From Pictodentalium vernedei (taxonomy: Eukaryota; Mollusca; Scaphopoda; Dentaliida; Dentaliidae), in NCBI GenBank assembly GCA_031216915.1, contig CM062297.1, forward strand, positions 545,560,971-545,624,970: a stretch of 64,000 nucleotides of DNA, read 5' to 3'. A model generated the notes under the pieces. It saw only the letters and a program-made list of their open reading frames with translations, was not told the DNA's origin and ran no database searches. Made by a program: the position numbers and the translations under genes. How positions within the stretch are numbered: position 1 is the stretch's first letter; the number at the start of each line of letters is the position of its first letter. This document shows positions 45,386 to 56,208 of the stretch, piece by piece.

Positions 45386-46175
45386 ACGGAAATCAATACA
45401 AACAAAAATGGAGCCTGAAATTAAGCAGAAATAATCATAAAATAATGAAGTGAACAAGACGAAAGTGAGACAGTATGAGAAAAAGATTGATCAGTTGCAT
45501 TGAAGTGAATAGAAAAACAGAACAATGAGGAGCATGGATATCAAGTCAAGTGTACCTGATAAAGTCTGTCTCTCACCAGGCGAATGGAAATACTCACACC
45601 ACACGCACAACAAGTTTCAATCAGATTTCTAATGAAGAGAGAATAGCCAAGTTGCACTGCAAGTAATAAAATCGCGATTCAATGTTGTTTTAAATTTTTG
45701 CTCGCAATGTACAATTTGCGACTCCTTGTTGGAACGAGTACGACGAGCTCGTTCGATTGAGAGGTCTCAAGCATTGACAGACTGGCCGATCTAGAGATCT
45801 GGAGATTTTCCGATGAGCCCCACCCCCGAAAATATCTTGAGATAGCCTCGAAGCAGATATTTCGTTTGTAAATGTGATCAGATTTGTGCTAGGGACCTAA
45901 TTATTTGGATGACGGAAACACCAGTTCCATTTTGAGAGCGGCGAACATGGAATGTGGCCGATTTCAATCGATTGCGGCCTGGAAAGCCCAAAGTTGAGGT
46001 GGGTCGACCCAATATAGAGGGAGCGCAGGGCCAAGCTTGAGAGCCCATCGTTTCTTTCCTGGAAAATTTCAACCTTCTATACATATGAGCCTGAAATACC
46101 CAAAATGGTTCATGTACTTTTGAACTGATACTTCTTGGGTCACATTATGCCTTGAGTCTCTCGGTTCTTGAGCCT
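45386..46175. other. No gene; faint family A/B relic
   Basis: 45690-45790 retains GGAACGAGTACGACGAGCTC inside weak inverted flanks (CAATGTACAATTTGCG / CTCAAGCATTG), a decayed relative of families A and B. Otherwise nothing. Confidence 0.45.
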
Positions 46176-46425
46176 TTAACCCTTTACATAACATGAAAAG
46201 CAGACGACACTTACAAAGAAAATTCTTGAATAATTATTTTTTTCATTTTTTGTCTCAAAACCATAGGCTATGACCCCTCATGGGAACGAACTCGACGAAC
46301 TCGTTCCAACGAGTAGTCATAACCTATGTTTTTGAGACAAAAAATGAAAAAATAATGAAAATTAACTGGCGATTTTTGAGGATAGCGCTGGCCGGTTTTG
46401 GCCGTTACGTTGGGTAAAGGGATAA
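46176..46425. mobile_element. Family A palindromic MITE, copy 9
   Basis: TTAACCCTTTACATAACATG ... GTTACGTTGGGTAAAGGGATAA. Long stem, hub GAACTCGACGAACTC. Confidence 0.88.
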
Positions 46426-46665
46426 AAAGGTACTCAGGGTTCTCTTATTGACAGAAAAGTTAATTTTTGTCTCCAGGGTAGACCCTGAACCTTCCCCTTC
46501 ACGGGGTGAAATGATGTGTAGGAGAAAATATTCCTATACTACCATTGAAATGAGGTGGAGGGGATCTGCTGCCATTCTATGGCAGCTGAAAAAATCTTTT
46601 TTCCCCCACTTCATTTATCCGGGTTATGCCCCTGATGTCGTATGTAAGTTGTTTTAGTTAAGGTG

Positions 46666-46848
46666 TTAACACTTTGCCCAACGTTACGGCTAAAACCGGT
46701 CAGCGCTATTCACAAAACTCACCATTCGTTCCACTGAGGGTCATAAGGCATGTATTTGACGCAAAAAAAAAAAAAAAAAAAAAAAAATAGGTATTCAAGA
46801 ATTTTGTTTTCAGGTGTCGTCTGCCTTTCGTGTTAGGTAAATGGTTAA
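46666..46848. mobile_element. Family A MITE, copy 10 (core lost, poly-A)
   Basis: TTAACACTTTGCCCAACG ... GTTAGGTAAATGGTTAA. The core is reduced to CATTCGTTCCACTGAGGGTC, and the A-rich arm has expanded into about 26 A (46763-46788). Confidence 0.85.
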
Positions 46849-47569
46849 ATAAGATTTGAGAATATATGCAACTTTAAAAGCAGATAATGCCAGATACGAG
46901 GACTTACCTTTCTCAAATTTCAAAATCCGATTAAGAGATTGCCGGCTGTTCACGGAAACTCTCGCTTGACAAATAGCTGCAGCTGTCAGACTTTGCAGTT
47001 TATACTTGCAGTCAGGAAGTCGTCCTCAGAAAATCTGCTTCATGAAGTCCAAATACAGTGGAATTGTGTGAAAACAGATTTTAAACCGCTATGCACTTTC
47101 ATGAATCATTAATAACGCAAGTCCTGATAACAAAAACGCGGTAGTTTGATAACCGAGTGGTTATTCGTTGGAAAATCGATTTTAGTCGGGAGCAGCTTGT
47201 TTGGAATATATATCGAGATGACATTGGTGCTATTTTATGCGTATACGAAATATTGATCTCTTCTCAATTAGTTCACAAATTTCCTCATTATTTGCTCGGA
47301 AGTTGAATAAAATAAAAACAAAGCAATTTTGTATTTTAATTATGTTCATTTGATCAAGTGGCTGTTGTGGCAATTCAAAGTTTGCTCTCATTACAACATT
47401 GACGTCATTGTAGTTATTTACTCTCTTGTATTGATCACTGCACCTCGAAAAATTCCCCCCTACAGATCTAGTGAGGGAGCCACTTCACACTACCCACAAC
47501 AACCCAATAGTCACTTGAATGTATGACTGATGCTGATAAGACAAAAGGGCGCGCACGTGTGTGTGTGTG
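46849..47569. other. No feature seen
   Basis: AT-rich sequence; no repeat partner in the window. Confidence 0.4.
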
Positions 47570-47722
47570 TTTTTGTGTATGTTGAAGGACACAACCATGT
47601 TTTCGAAGAAATTGGAATGGTGATTTCTAATCCCCGGCCCCGAATCGAACCGTTGGAAATTCCGCCTGGCATTCAAGAGTCCAACACCTAAACCACTGGG
47701 CGATTGCACACCATCAAAAATG
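47570..47722 (-). mobile_element. tRNA-derived SINE family H, single copy
   Basis: The minus-strand head GTGCAATCGCCCAGTGGTTT...GGTTCGATTCGGGG gives A-box- and B-box-like motifs. Matches the tandem pair at 24.3-24.9 kb. Preceded by a (GT)n run at about 47558-47570. Confidence 0.7.
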
Positions 47723-47725
47723 TCC

Positions 47726-48118
47726 CTGATATTATCAGTAAAACTGGTCAGTCCACATTGCTGCCTTTGTTTTGAGTGATTTTGATAGCAAGCTAGATTT
47801 GAGGTAACTTTTTTAAACTAAGATATTCTTTCATTAGTATCTGCATGCTGGGGTAATGTATATTACATGATGTTCCCATTAATACTTGGTTGACGTAAGG
47901 TACCCTAGCGTGGAAGGTCAAAGTAGGCGCGTAGACAGGACATCAAAGATGGAGGGGTGGGGCGGGGGCAAGGGTAATATCTAGGGGGGGGGGGGGGGCT
48001 AGTTCAGCGATCTGAACGTAGCGGCTACACCCTTACGTAGGGAGTATCCGCTACGTTCAGATCACTGAATTACTAGAGGCCATACAGAATAGGATGCCCA
48101 GCATCATCCGAGTCACGT
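47726..48118. repeat. Local duplication, copy 2
   Basis: See 44959-45385. The left junction keeps TGTCCCTG, the last bases of the hAT MITE, fused directly to SINE H, so this copy came from a hAT-bearing chromosome whose MITE body was later lost, or by copying from the MITE edge. Confidence 0.8.
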
Positions 48119-48378
48119 AGCGACGAGATGGAGATGAACGCAAAAGGGGCACCCCCTCTCGTTGGGGGAGGGGATGGCTACATCGGAAAAAAATGTGAAA
48201 TTCGAGACAAAAAAAACCCCGCAATTTCCTTGACTCTGAGTCTGTTTGTGTCCATAGATTATAAGTTGTGAAAGGCATCAATAATTAGGCCACATCATCG
48301 GGGTGGGGAGGGCGTGACTAAAATTTTGTTGGGGGGGGGGGGCATGTGCCCCCATCAGCCAACCCCATGGCTACGCTA
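47931..48378. mobile_element. hAT-like MITE with central palindrome and poly-G
   Basis: TAGGCGCGTAGACAGG at the left and CATGGCTACGCTACTG at the right form imperfect inverted ends. The inner palindrome ATCTGAACGTAGCGG / CCGCTACGTTCAGAT is at 48011-48064. G tracts are at 47986-47998 and 48331-48342. Confidence 0.55.
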
Positions 48379-48399
48379 CTGGGTCAAAGAAATGTAAAG

Positions 48400-49800
48400 A
48401 TCAATGTGGGCTTAGGTTAATTGAGCTAGGAAGTATGAAGTAGTGTTATAAGTAAATAGTAATGGTACAAGGTTGTAAGTGTGGTAGAACACTATAGTAC
48501 TAGGTGATTACAGTAGAACTGGATCATATGACATATGATGGTGACTATGGGTAGGTCAGCAGTGGAGGTCTGAGACCTATGAAGGTCATGGAGTGCTTTA
48601 GAAGCCACAAGTCGACTAGGTGTCACAGAAGAGATAACTCTCCTCTAAAAGGTATCCTCCAGAAGCTGTTAGCCTCCAATAGGCATCCTCCAATAGTAGA
48701 TCACCATATCATAGGTATCCCTAATACCCAGACGAGCATAAGAGTCGAAAAAGGAGTCACTCGTTTGAGTAATTACTCAATGGCTTATTAGATTTGAGTC
48801 GTTCGAGCAATCTGAGATAGTTAGCAAACCTGTAGTAGTTCTACAAGTCAGTAGTAATGGTACAAGCCTGCAGGGGTTGTAGAAGGCTATGGTTTGGGGT
48901 AAATGTAGTGGAAGCTGATCATATGACAGATGATGGAACTATGGAAATGTCAGCAGTAGTTGCCTAGATGCACGGAACCGAACCGGCGCTAGAAGCCACA
49001 ACTCTCTCAAGACAGATATCCCCCGATAAGTATTCTCCAAAAGGTAGTCTCCAAAAGGTATCCTCCATTAGTACATCGCCCTGCCAGAGTATCCTCCAAT
49101 ACCCAGATGTGTATAAGAGTCGTATGTGGAATCACTCGTGCGACCAATTGCTCGATAGCTTATTTGCTGGATAAGATTCAAATTGTTCGAGCAATGCCTT
49201 GCAAGTCAGTACTCGACAGCCTATTTGCTGGATATGATTCGAGGAGTTAGAGCAAGCAGATTGTATTAGACTGCCCGTTGTAGTGGAAGTCAAGTATGAG
49301 TGATATGAAACGGGACCGGTAAGGGTTGTGGTGTAGTGATATAGGTGCTGAGAGCCATGGTAGGTAGTAGTAAATGTGGGAGACTCTAGCACAGGACAGA
49401 TAGTGGTAGCCAATAGTAGTGGTACAGACCAATAGTAATAGAAGTAAAGAGTGGATGTAAATCATAGGACAGACAGCAGTGACAATGGACAAATCAGCAG
49501 TAGTTGTCTTGTAGCTATGAAGAAGTGGGGAGGACAAGAAACCAGGAACTGAACAGGCGCCAGGCGCCAGGCGCCATAAATATTTTCAGATAGATATCCT
49601 CCGATAAGTATCCTCCAAAAGGTATCCTCCAAAAAGAATCCTCAAGTAGTACATCACCATGTCATAGATATAGTCCAATACCAAGGTGAGCATGAGAGTC
49701 GTATGTGGAGTCACTCGTTCGACCAATTATTCGATAGCTATTTTGCGTGATAAGATTCGAGTCATTAGATCAATTCCTGTTCCTGCTCGATTGTCTTTCG
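48400..49800. repeat. Diverged long-unit tandem repeat (~0.4-0.6 kb)
   Basis: Three units share, in order, GATATCCTCCGATAAG, several TATCCTCCAAAAGG subrepeats (13-14 bp), AGTACATCACC, ATACCCAGATG, AAGAGTCGTATGTGGAGTCA and TTCGACCAATTAC, then CTCGATAGCTTATTTGC. They are near 48630-48800, 49010-49200 and 49590-49770, separated by TAGTAATGGTACAAG-type spacer. A triple GGCGCCA is at 49556-49575. Unlike the rest of the window in composition. No open frame runs across it. Confidence 0.7.
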
Positions 49801-50130
49801 GGTTTAAGAATCATAAAGGGCCAGGGATAAATAAAACTAGATAGATTGTCAGGAATGGAGTAGCGAGCGCAGGGTTTGTAATAATAGGTAGTGACAGACT
49901 AGGTTTGAAATGTAAAACTGTTTCAAGTTAAAGGTTCATCTACCATAAGAGAGTACCCCGAATCTACAAAATGAAGTAATACCATTGTTTACAACTGATC
50001 AGAACGGACCAGGAGGCCTAAAATAATAACCAATAAGCTAAAAATGTTCCAGTTTAAAGGCTCTTCTACTGGAGTATACTCCGGAATAATTGAACGCACC
50101 CCGGGAGACCTCTAGGTCCTATAACACTTC
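49801..50130. other. No feature seen
   Basis: No recognisable repeat partner or gene. Confidence 0.4.
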
Positions 50131-50202
50131 ATATTACTCATATATATTCATATATATATATAGTATATATATATATACTCATATATATATATATTACTCT
50201 TA
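50130..50202. repeat. (AT)n tract
   Basis: Interrupted TATATA stretches with ACTCATATAT repeats. Confidence 0.9.
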
Positions 50203-50525
50203 TAAGTCCAGAAATCCCACCTGAGATAAACCTACCGGCCTAGATGGCCGTTTGATGTCGGTAGAAACCGAGGATTTAGTGTGAAATCCGAGTCAAATAA
50301 TTAGTTGTCGGTTATTTGCGGTAATTAGATTTACTTTTATACAAAGGAAAGCGCCTATTATAGGAAAAAGGAGGATTCTGGGAAATCTCTACCAAATAAA
50401 GTAATTTGGGGTGGGTTTAGATGATTTGAGGGAAATTGTCGGGCCTATTTGGGTAATTAGATTTACTCTTATTCAAAGGAACACACCCTCGGAAGATTTC
50501 CCCCTCCTATTGTAGCCTTTGGGTC
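50203..50525. repeat. Tandem ~134-bp duplication upstream of promoter-like region
   Basis: GGTAATTAGATTTACTTTTA, then CAAAGGAA, occurs at about 50320 and 50454 with related flanks (GTCGG..TATTTG). Confidence 0.6.
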
Positions 50526-50760
50526 ACATAGCAACCACGTGCAACCAAAGAAACCAAGATGGCGACCTCAAGTATACAAAATGGACGACGGAAACACGTG
50601 TCATCCTAACAACACATGCTGCGCATGCGCACTAAGACCACGTATCACTATGGGATGACGTCACAAGATGGCCGCTCACGCACGCGTGCGACCATGGCAA
50701 CCTAACCTGGCGTAACAATGTCACGTGACTGTGACGTCACTACCGGGGTCCGGCCAGTGT
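50526..50760. promoter_or_regulatory. CpG-rich cluster of housekeeping-type promoter motifs
   Basis: Within about 215 bp: CACGTG at 50536 and 50595; CAAGATGGCG (YY1-type) at 50555 and CAAGATGGCC at 50664; TGCGCATGCGCA (perfect NRF1-type palindrome) at 50620; TGACGTCA (full CRE) at 50656 and 50732; GTCACGTGAC (full E-box palindrome) at 50720; RFX-like TAGCAACC at 50529 and CCATGGCAAC at 50692. No TATA box. These factors and sites are conserved across animals and typical of TATA-less, often bidirectional promoters. Direction and target gene are not visible. The low density of CpG elsewhere makes the patch stand out. Confidence 0.6.
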
Positions 50761-50813
50761 GGGACGATTCATCCCTCTCCTACTACTAACACAGAACCAG
50801 TTGCACTCTATAG

Positions 50814-50966
50814 GTTAACTGCAAGGAGAATTCTCTTCAGTTTGTTTCTGCACTGATTAATGCAACTTCTAACACTGACCCTTGCGAAGCCCTCTCCTCG
50901 CTGATATCTGTCAGTTTGTATCATGATTTAGGAATACAGGTAGAAAGAAAACTGTTCCATAAGTGA
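50814..50966 (+). CDS. Small unrecognised open frame below the promoter-like patch
   Basis: Fifty codons between stops, reading SLQFVSALINATSNTDPCEA and ALSSLISVSLYHDLGIQVER, with protein-like composition but no ATG at the start. TACTAACACAG at 50784-50794 looks like a branch-point and 3' splice site, but the frame just after it is closed. It could be an exon, a pseudogene piece or chance. Confidence 0.15.
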   Translation, partial: VNCKENSLQFVSALINATSNTDPCEALSSLISVSLYHDLGIQVERKLFHK

Positions 50967-51279
50967 TTTCAACTGGTGGAATATACATCTTTTTGATTAA
51001 AATTCATTCTAATAAAAAATGCACCATTAATGTTTTTCGGAGGTGGAATAGAGCATACTCCGACCGTTTGAATGATTTTGGATATACTCTTCATCATCTC
51101 TTGGTAAGAGGATAGATAACGTTTTAGGACGAAAGATTTAGTATGGCCGGCTTAAATGGACGTTTGATTTTGCAGTCTCCTTCTCTACCCTCTGTTCTAA
51201 AACGAAAAGTCTTTCTAAAACACGATTAATACTGAATATTTTTTCAGGCAGATATGTCTGCTTTGGGAAACGCGTCGTT
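50967..51279. other. No feature seen
   Basis: No recognisable repeat or gene. Confidence 0.35.
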
Positions 51280-51375
51280 TTAGACTTTACCCAATGCACA
51301 AGATATCAAAATATTATTTTAATTATTGTTTTTTCATATTTTTAAAAAAAATCAACAAAACCATATGAAGTGATA
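51280..51375. mobile_element. Half copy of family B
   Basis: TTTACCCAATGCACAAGATATC, then AAATATTATTTTAATTATTG and AACAAAACCATATGAAGTG match the reverse complement of the right half of family B. The hub and other half are absent. Confidence 0.6.
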
Positions 51376-51390
51376 CCGTATGGCTGGAGG

Positions 51391-51617
51391 TTAACACTAT
51401 TCACTCTGGTGTCAACAATTTCAGGCCCCGATTTTCTCTCTTAATACCACTGGGAATGGAATCAAAACCAGTCTTGTTTGACAGAGTTCAATGAACTCTG
51501 TCAAACAAGATTGAATTGATTAAATTTCTAATTGCACCATGCAAAACACGAAAACAAAAAATGATGATGGTGAATCGCAAGAAATTGCGACCAGAAAAGT
51601 TTGAAACGTAACGTTAA
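51391..51617. mobile_element. Palindromic MITE related to family C
   Basis: TTAA at both limits. The inner palindrome GTCTTGTTTGACAGAGTTC / GAACTCTGTCAAACAAGATT matches the core of family C, but outer parts are diverged. Confidence 0.6.
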
Positions 51618-51936
51618 CCTCATTGTGCTTTGCACGCTTTTAAAATTTATAAATGAAGTGATAGAAATATCATTACCTGACGGACAAAGCATACTTGGCC
51701 GGAGTTTGATTATTTTTTAACACTATTTGCAATTTTATTTATGTTGAAGGAATTTTATCACGTGCCGCTGGGTTGAGAGAACTGAAAACGGAGTCTCATT
51801 ATTTTGATCAGTTGGGTGTGTTTTTTTGTTTGTTTGTTAAAGACTATTTTTGAGAAGTGACAGTTACAGGTTTCGTTGACGGAATGGCAAGTAAAAGTAT
51901 AATCAGCTTATTGCGCCTGTGACTTGTGTATATGCA
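51618..51936. other. No feature seen
   Basis: No recognisable repeat or gene. Confidence 0.35.
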
Positions 51937-52202
51937 GTACGTGGAGAGTGTATTATCACTAAATCACCCACAGGGTGGACATTCCACCCAAGCAATAATT
52001 GCAAATTTGTTGCAAAGCATTACAATCACAAGCACGAGCAAAGTTCCAGCCAATGGACCTCCGGGTTATACTGTTATACCCGGAGGTCCATTGGTTGAAA
52101 CATTGCTTGCGTTTTTGTCCACAGGTACAGAATTTGAAAGTGATACTTTGGGTGATAATTCCACTCCCCGAGTGATTTAGTTACAATTCACTCTCCACGT
52201 AC
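51937..52202. mobile_element. TIR/foldback MITE (266 bp)
   Basis: GTACGTGGAGAGTG at the left and CACTCTCCACGTAC at the right are exact inverses, followed inward by weaker inversion (CACTAAATCACCCACAG / GAGTGATTTAG). A separate central hairpin CAATGGACCTCCGGG / CCCGGAGGTCCATTG lies at 52042-52094. The overlapping 84-codon frame is a product of the repeat. Confidence 0.75.
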
Positions 52203-52229
52203 CGTATGTGTTATGTTCACATTGTGCTT

Positions 52230-52318
52230 ATAGAGAATCTTTTATCGCGATGAGACTCGTTTTTGGGGACGTATAGCTACGAGTCGTACTTGCGAGTAGA
52301 GTCGCGTTAAATGATAGT
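52230..52318. repeat. Family I palindrome, partial copy
   Basis: AGAATCTTTTATCGCGATGA, CTCGTTTTTGGGGA and GTATAGCTACGAGTCG match 53105-53214. Confidence 0.6.
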
Positions 52319-52405
52319 ATAAATGCACAATGAGCGCATAACACATTTATCTACCTTTCAGTAAAAAAACCCCGGCAGCCATAACTTCTCAAAAATAACT
52401 GTTAA

Positions 52406-52699
52406 CAAACAAAAAGCCACACACAGTTGAACAAAATAATAGATCTCCATTTTCAATTCTCTCAACCCGACGGCACGTTAGGAAATTCGTTCAGCATCAT
52501 GAAACTGTACATTGTGAAAAAAAATAATCAAACTCAGCCCAAGTATGCCTTTGCCATCGGGCAATTATATTTCGAACCAAATTCAATCCATTTCATAAGT
52601 TCACCCAAGGCACAGATGGCTGGTTTGCGAAAAGAACTTGGGAATTATTTTTCTGTAGTACGCAAGAATCGCTTTAAATACATGACGTCACTTCATTCA
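52406..52699 (+). CDS. Unrecognised ~97-codon open frame
   Basis: Open from 52406 to the stop ending at 52699; the first ATG is near 52498. It reads IIDLHFQFSQPDGTLGNSF, MKLYIVKKNNQTQPKYAFAI, GQLYFEPNSIHFISSPKAQM and GLRKELGNYFSVVRKNRFK: balanced, soluble-looking composition with no low complexity, unlike most frames here. No motif I can name. It lies between two family I palindromes and could be a remnant of a larger transposon protein or a host exon. A CAG precedes the TTG-start region. Confidence 0.3.
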
Positions 52700-53104
52700 T
52701 AATTTTTAGAAGCGACTAAATCACAAAGAGACTGACGTTACGTTTCGGAATTTTCTCGCTTTTACTTTCAATTTTTGTGATTCACCTCCAACCTTTTTGT
52801 TTTGGGGTTTTGCATGGTGGATAGTGTAGGTAATGGATCGTTCAATTCCCCGCAACGTGGAATGTGTGTTGAGGCAAACTTGATGCATCGTTCATTGCAG
52901 CATTATACGTTTCTGAAGGAAATGACTTGTGATTGCCAGTACCACTGAAATAGTCCGTCAGGCGCGCGTGCGGTCTTTTCTCGTGATGTCATGTGACTTT
53001 TATCGTCACTGCAATAACGGTACAAGATCTTTTATCGCCGAATTGTAATCGCTACTGATATTGCTGTTTGCGATTGCGTCTTTTGGTAAATGGTAGATAA
53101 ATTC
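52700..53104. other. Outer inverted repeat around family I
   Basis: AGATCTTTTATCG at 53028 pairs with CGATAAAAGATTGT at 53198-53211. No gene. Confidence 0.4.
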
Positions 53105-53214
53105 TTTTATAGTGACTCGATTCGTTTTGGGGAGATATAGCAGCTCGTCGTGTAAGCGCGATTGATAGCTATACCTTCCCAAATACGAGTCTAGTCGCGA
53201 TAAAAGATTGTGTC
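53105..53214. repeat. Family I palindrome, full copy
   Basis: TTCTTTTATAGTGACTCG ... TTTTGGGGAGATATAGC and GCTATACCTTCCCAAATACG ... TCGCGATAAAAGA form the arms. Confidence 0.7.
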
Positions 53215-53879
53215 TTAGCACAATGTTCACATTATTTACCGTAGTATATACAGTAAAAGTAACGGCAACAATACATCCACAGTAATTTTAACGTATTTTT
53301 TTTAAAGTGTGGAGCTTCCCTAACAGTCACGACTTGGCCAAAGTTCTCCTCCATATTTAAGCGTCAGTCTAAAAAGCGCCCATCCTCCTTATTTTGAAAA
53401 TCGTGTATACGTCCCAAAACCACAGTAAGCAAATGCTATTTATTCCCTTCTTAGGGCTCCCTCACGGAAAGAGTGTCAGCGCAAACAATTTCTAAAGCAA
53501 GACATTTCGTCATATGCATGATTTACAATTACTGAGGACAAAATAAATAACAGTCTGGTAATTTCGTAAAAAAACGTTTAATTGGAGTCAATTATTTCAG
53601 TAAATTAAGAAATGATTGGACAGTCTCACAAACGTTACTCGAACAATAAATTAGATAGACAGTAGGACGCAACAGAGCAAGTAAATATTTTTCTCCATAG
53701 AGGACAATGTTGATGATGTTTTAAGCTTATTAATTTTACAAGCATTGGCGAGCTAGTTATACAACCTATATTAACGCCTCTTCGTGGCCCAATGGCGAGG
53801 GTACATAGGATGGATTACCCCCGCATGGCAATTTCGCGACCTCGCTCTACTCTAACACTACAATGGGATCTTTAGCCTG
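53215..53879. other. No feature seen
   Basis: No recognisable repeat or gene. Confidence 0.35.
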
Positions 53880-54110
53880 AATAGAGTGTCTCTCTCCGCA
53901 CATGGGACAGTCATTTTACCTTCCCAACCGACTGGACACTACCCTGCTACCCCGCGACAGCATGAACCCCTCAACTGAACTTTGAAGCTGCCAGAGCGTG
54001 TTCGAACACCTCGAGGACTTTCCCAATCGAGAATCGATCCCGGTACATCTAGCTTGGGATAACAAAGGCACCAATCTTATCCACCCTACCGCAACTCATA
54101 CGGATGACGA
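53880..54110 (-). mobile_element. tRNA-derived SINE (third family)
   Basis: Minus strand: GTTGCGGTAGGGTGGATAAG (A-box region), CCGGGATCGATTCTCG (B box), then CAAAGTTCAGTTGAGGG and the 3' segment CTGTCCCATGTGCGGAGAG shared with 41990-42075. Confidence 0.6.
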
Positions 54111-54189
54111 AATAAGCTGCAACCATGAACGTAGAAACATTTTTTTCCAAATGTAGTGTTGGGGGATGCGTGGTGACTCCCAACCGGGG

Positions 54190-54270
54190 TAACTGCATTA
54201 TGTCCCTGGGCAAAGCATTTAATCACAATTGCCCACGGGGGGGGGGGGGGGGGGCACGGTGGCGCTAAAA
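54190..54270 (+). mobile_element. Modular SINE core fragment with expanded poly-G
   Basis: CATTATGTCCCTGGGCAAAG, then ACAATTGCCCACGG and GCACGGTGGCGCT match the SINE body. The short GGGGG of the body has grown to about 17 G (54238-54254). Confidence 0.65.
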
Positions 54271-54321
54271 AGATGTCCAGCCACGGATTCTCTCACCAAA
54301 TATAACCGTGGGGAACAAGAC

Positions 54322-55881
54322 TGTGAGTTAGCTCTAAGAGAGAAGTATTAAGGTGGATGCACGTGACCGCTATCCCCTTGGTGTTTTGGAACAACTGATT
54401 GTATGTTCCTTGGTAGGGGGTTGTCAAGATATAGCTAAAAGTTGCGATTTTGTTGTATAAAAGTGTAAATAGTTTCTATAATTTTTCTGAACGGGTTAAA
54501 CATAAAACTTAAAGATAGATATGTGACGGACCCCGAAAACAGGTTTGTCAGAGATTCTAAATGAGGCATGAAATTTAATGTCCATCATGGCGAACGTGTT
54601 CAACGCCATATGGGCTTCTAATAACAGATCAATAGTAAGAGAGACAATATTCTCTTCTGTAATAATTATCTGGGTAATTAAAGCCAGTTAAAATCTAATT
54701 GTAGAATACAGTGCATCACACATGTTCTGGACACACACCTATATTACGCATCTATCCTGTCTCCGAAATGTCAAAAGATACCAAAATGCGAGTCTTTCAA
54801 AGGAACTTTAAAGCGAGTGTTAAATTAAAATAGATCTAATCGGCTAAGTTCAAGAGAAGCGATTAACTGAGAATAAATGTTCTGGCTATCTAATTAAAAA
54901 TCGGGGGATTTCTCGAAAAATTCATTCCAGTCAATTCCAGTCGGAAGGCGTGTAAGGCTGTGGGTTGTTGCGAGGCAGTTAGCCTGAAGGCACTCAGAGA
55001 AGGGCCGAATTTAGCCTTGGCCGTCGAGGGTCATAGGCACCGAGATTGATAGTCCGCGTATTATCGTAACCCTGTGAGGGTTGTAAGGAACCGATTGTAG
55101 TTTGTTAACGGTTGCGAACAGTAGTGGCACAGTAGCCAAAGAAGTAAAAGCTGTAACATTGAGGTCTAGAGACCGTATTAAGAGCTTGAGGAAGCGCTGG
55201 AGTAGCTCGCGAAATAAAATAGTTTTAGGCGGTTCGAGAATTGGTGATGTTGAGAACACTTTGCAGAATATTTTTATGTAAACTTTGTTGAGTATATATC
55301 TGAAGGCGAAGAATAACTTAACCCCGTGAGAGAAAAACAAAGCGTAAAGTGATTGTGAACTGTGGTAGAGGCCGATTGAATTGTGGTTGAACTGTGAGAA
55401 CGCTGATAGATTCGCACAAGCTGAACATTACAGGTGTTAAGCCCGACTGACGGTGAAGTTAACCCTGCGAGGAGGAAGCAACGAGAAGTGAAAAGATACT
55501 TGGTATTCATCACAAATCGTGAGAAGGTGAAGATGATCAGACACAGCTAGCTGTGGGAGACGTCGAGGGCCCTAAAGAATAAAATTTTATACGCGTAATT
55601 AGTGTTTTCTTATGGATAATTTTGTGAGTAATTTGTTTGATATTATATTTCTTCGTACATGTAAATAAATAATCTTTTCAGTGAATTATCGTTGATCACC
55701 TTTTGGCGTTGTAAGCCACAGGCACCTTCAGGAAGCCTAAAAGTCCCAAGCGGATAGGGCATTGATAAGGTGGCAAGGTTTACGTTCGAACCGGGGTTCA
55801 GACGACAGTCACTGGTAGTCAACTGAGCACCGATAAGAACATAAATTTTCCTCCATCACTCAACCCCGTAATCCTGCGACA
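54322..55881 (+). repeat. 5' LTR
   Basis: Starts TGTGAGTTAGCTC and ends CCTGCGACA. Uninterrupted, so it serves as the reference for reading the insertions in the 3' LTR. AATAAA-type signals lie near 55576 and 55665. Confidence 0.85.
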
Positions 55882-55900
55882 CTGGCGATGCGTACATAGG
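55882..55900 (+). other. Putative primer-binding site
   Basis: CTGGCGATGCGTACATAG directly after the LTR end. A TGGCG start fits pairing to a tRNA ending in CGCCA; the tRNA is not identified. Confidence 0.5.
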
Positions 55901-56208
55901 ATGTTCTAAAAGGTAACATTGTTAAAGGTAAAGATCAACGATCCACTCAAAGATAATTTATTTCATGGAGCATGCTTTTTGAAGTTCACATATGAGTTTC
56001 TGCAAATGGTTATCAACATGCTCTGGGGAAATAGTGGAGAGTCGTAAAGGGTTAAAGTTTTGCAATTCTTAAATTTAAGTGGGTTCAGAAGCACATGACG
56101 CGGTAGCTAACTAATTATCCGCCGTAGAAGGGTTAAGCGCGACAATAGACGCAATGAAATTGTTATTTACCGTAACTGTGTAGATTGTAAGTATTTAAAA
56201 GTGAAATA

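Noticed and set aside
51926..52180. 84-codon plus-strand frame
   Set aside because: Lies wholly within the 51937-52202 inverted-repeat element and includes its hairpin; not a protein.
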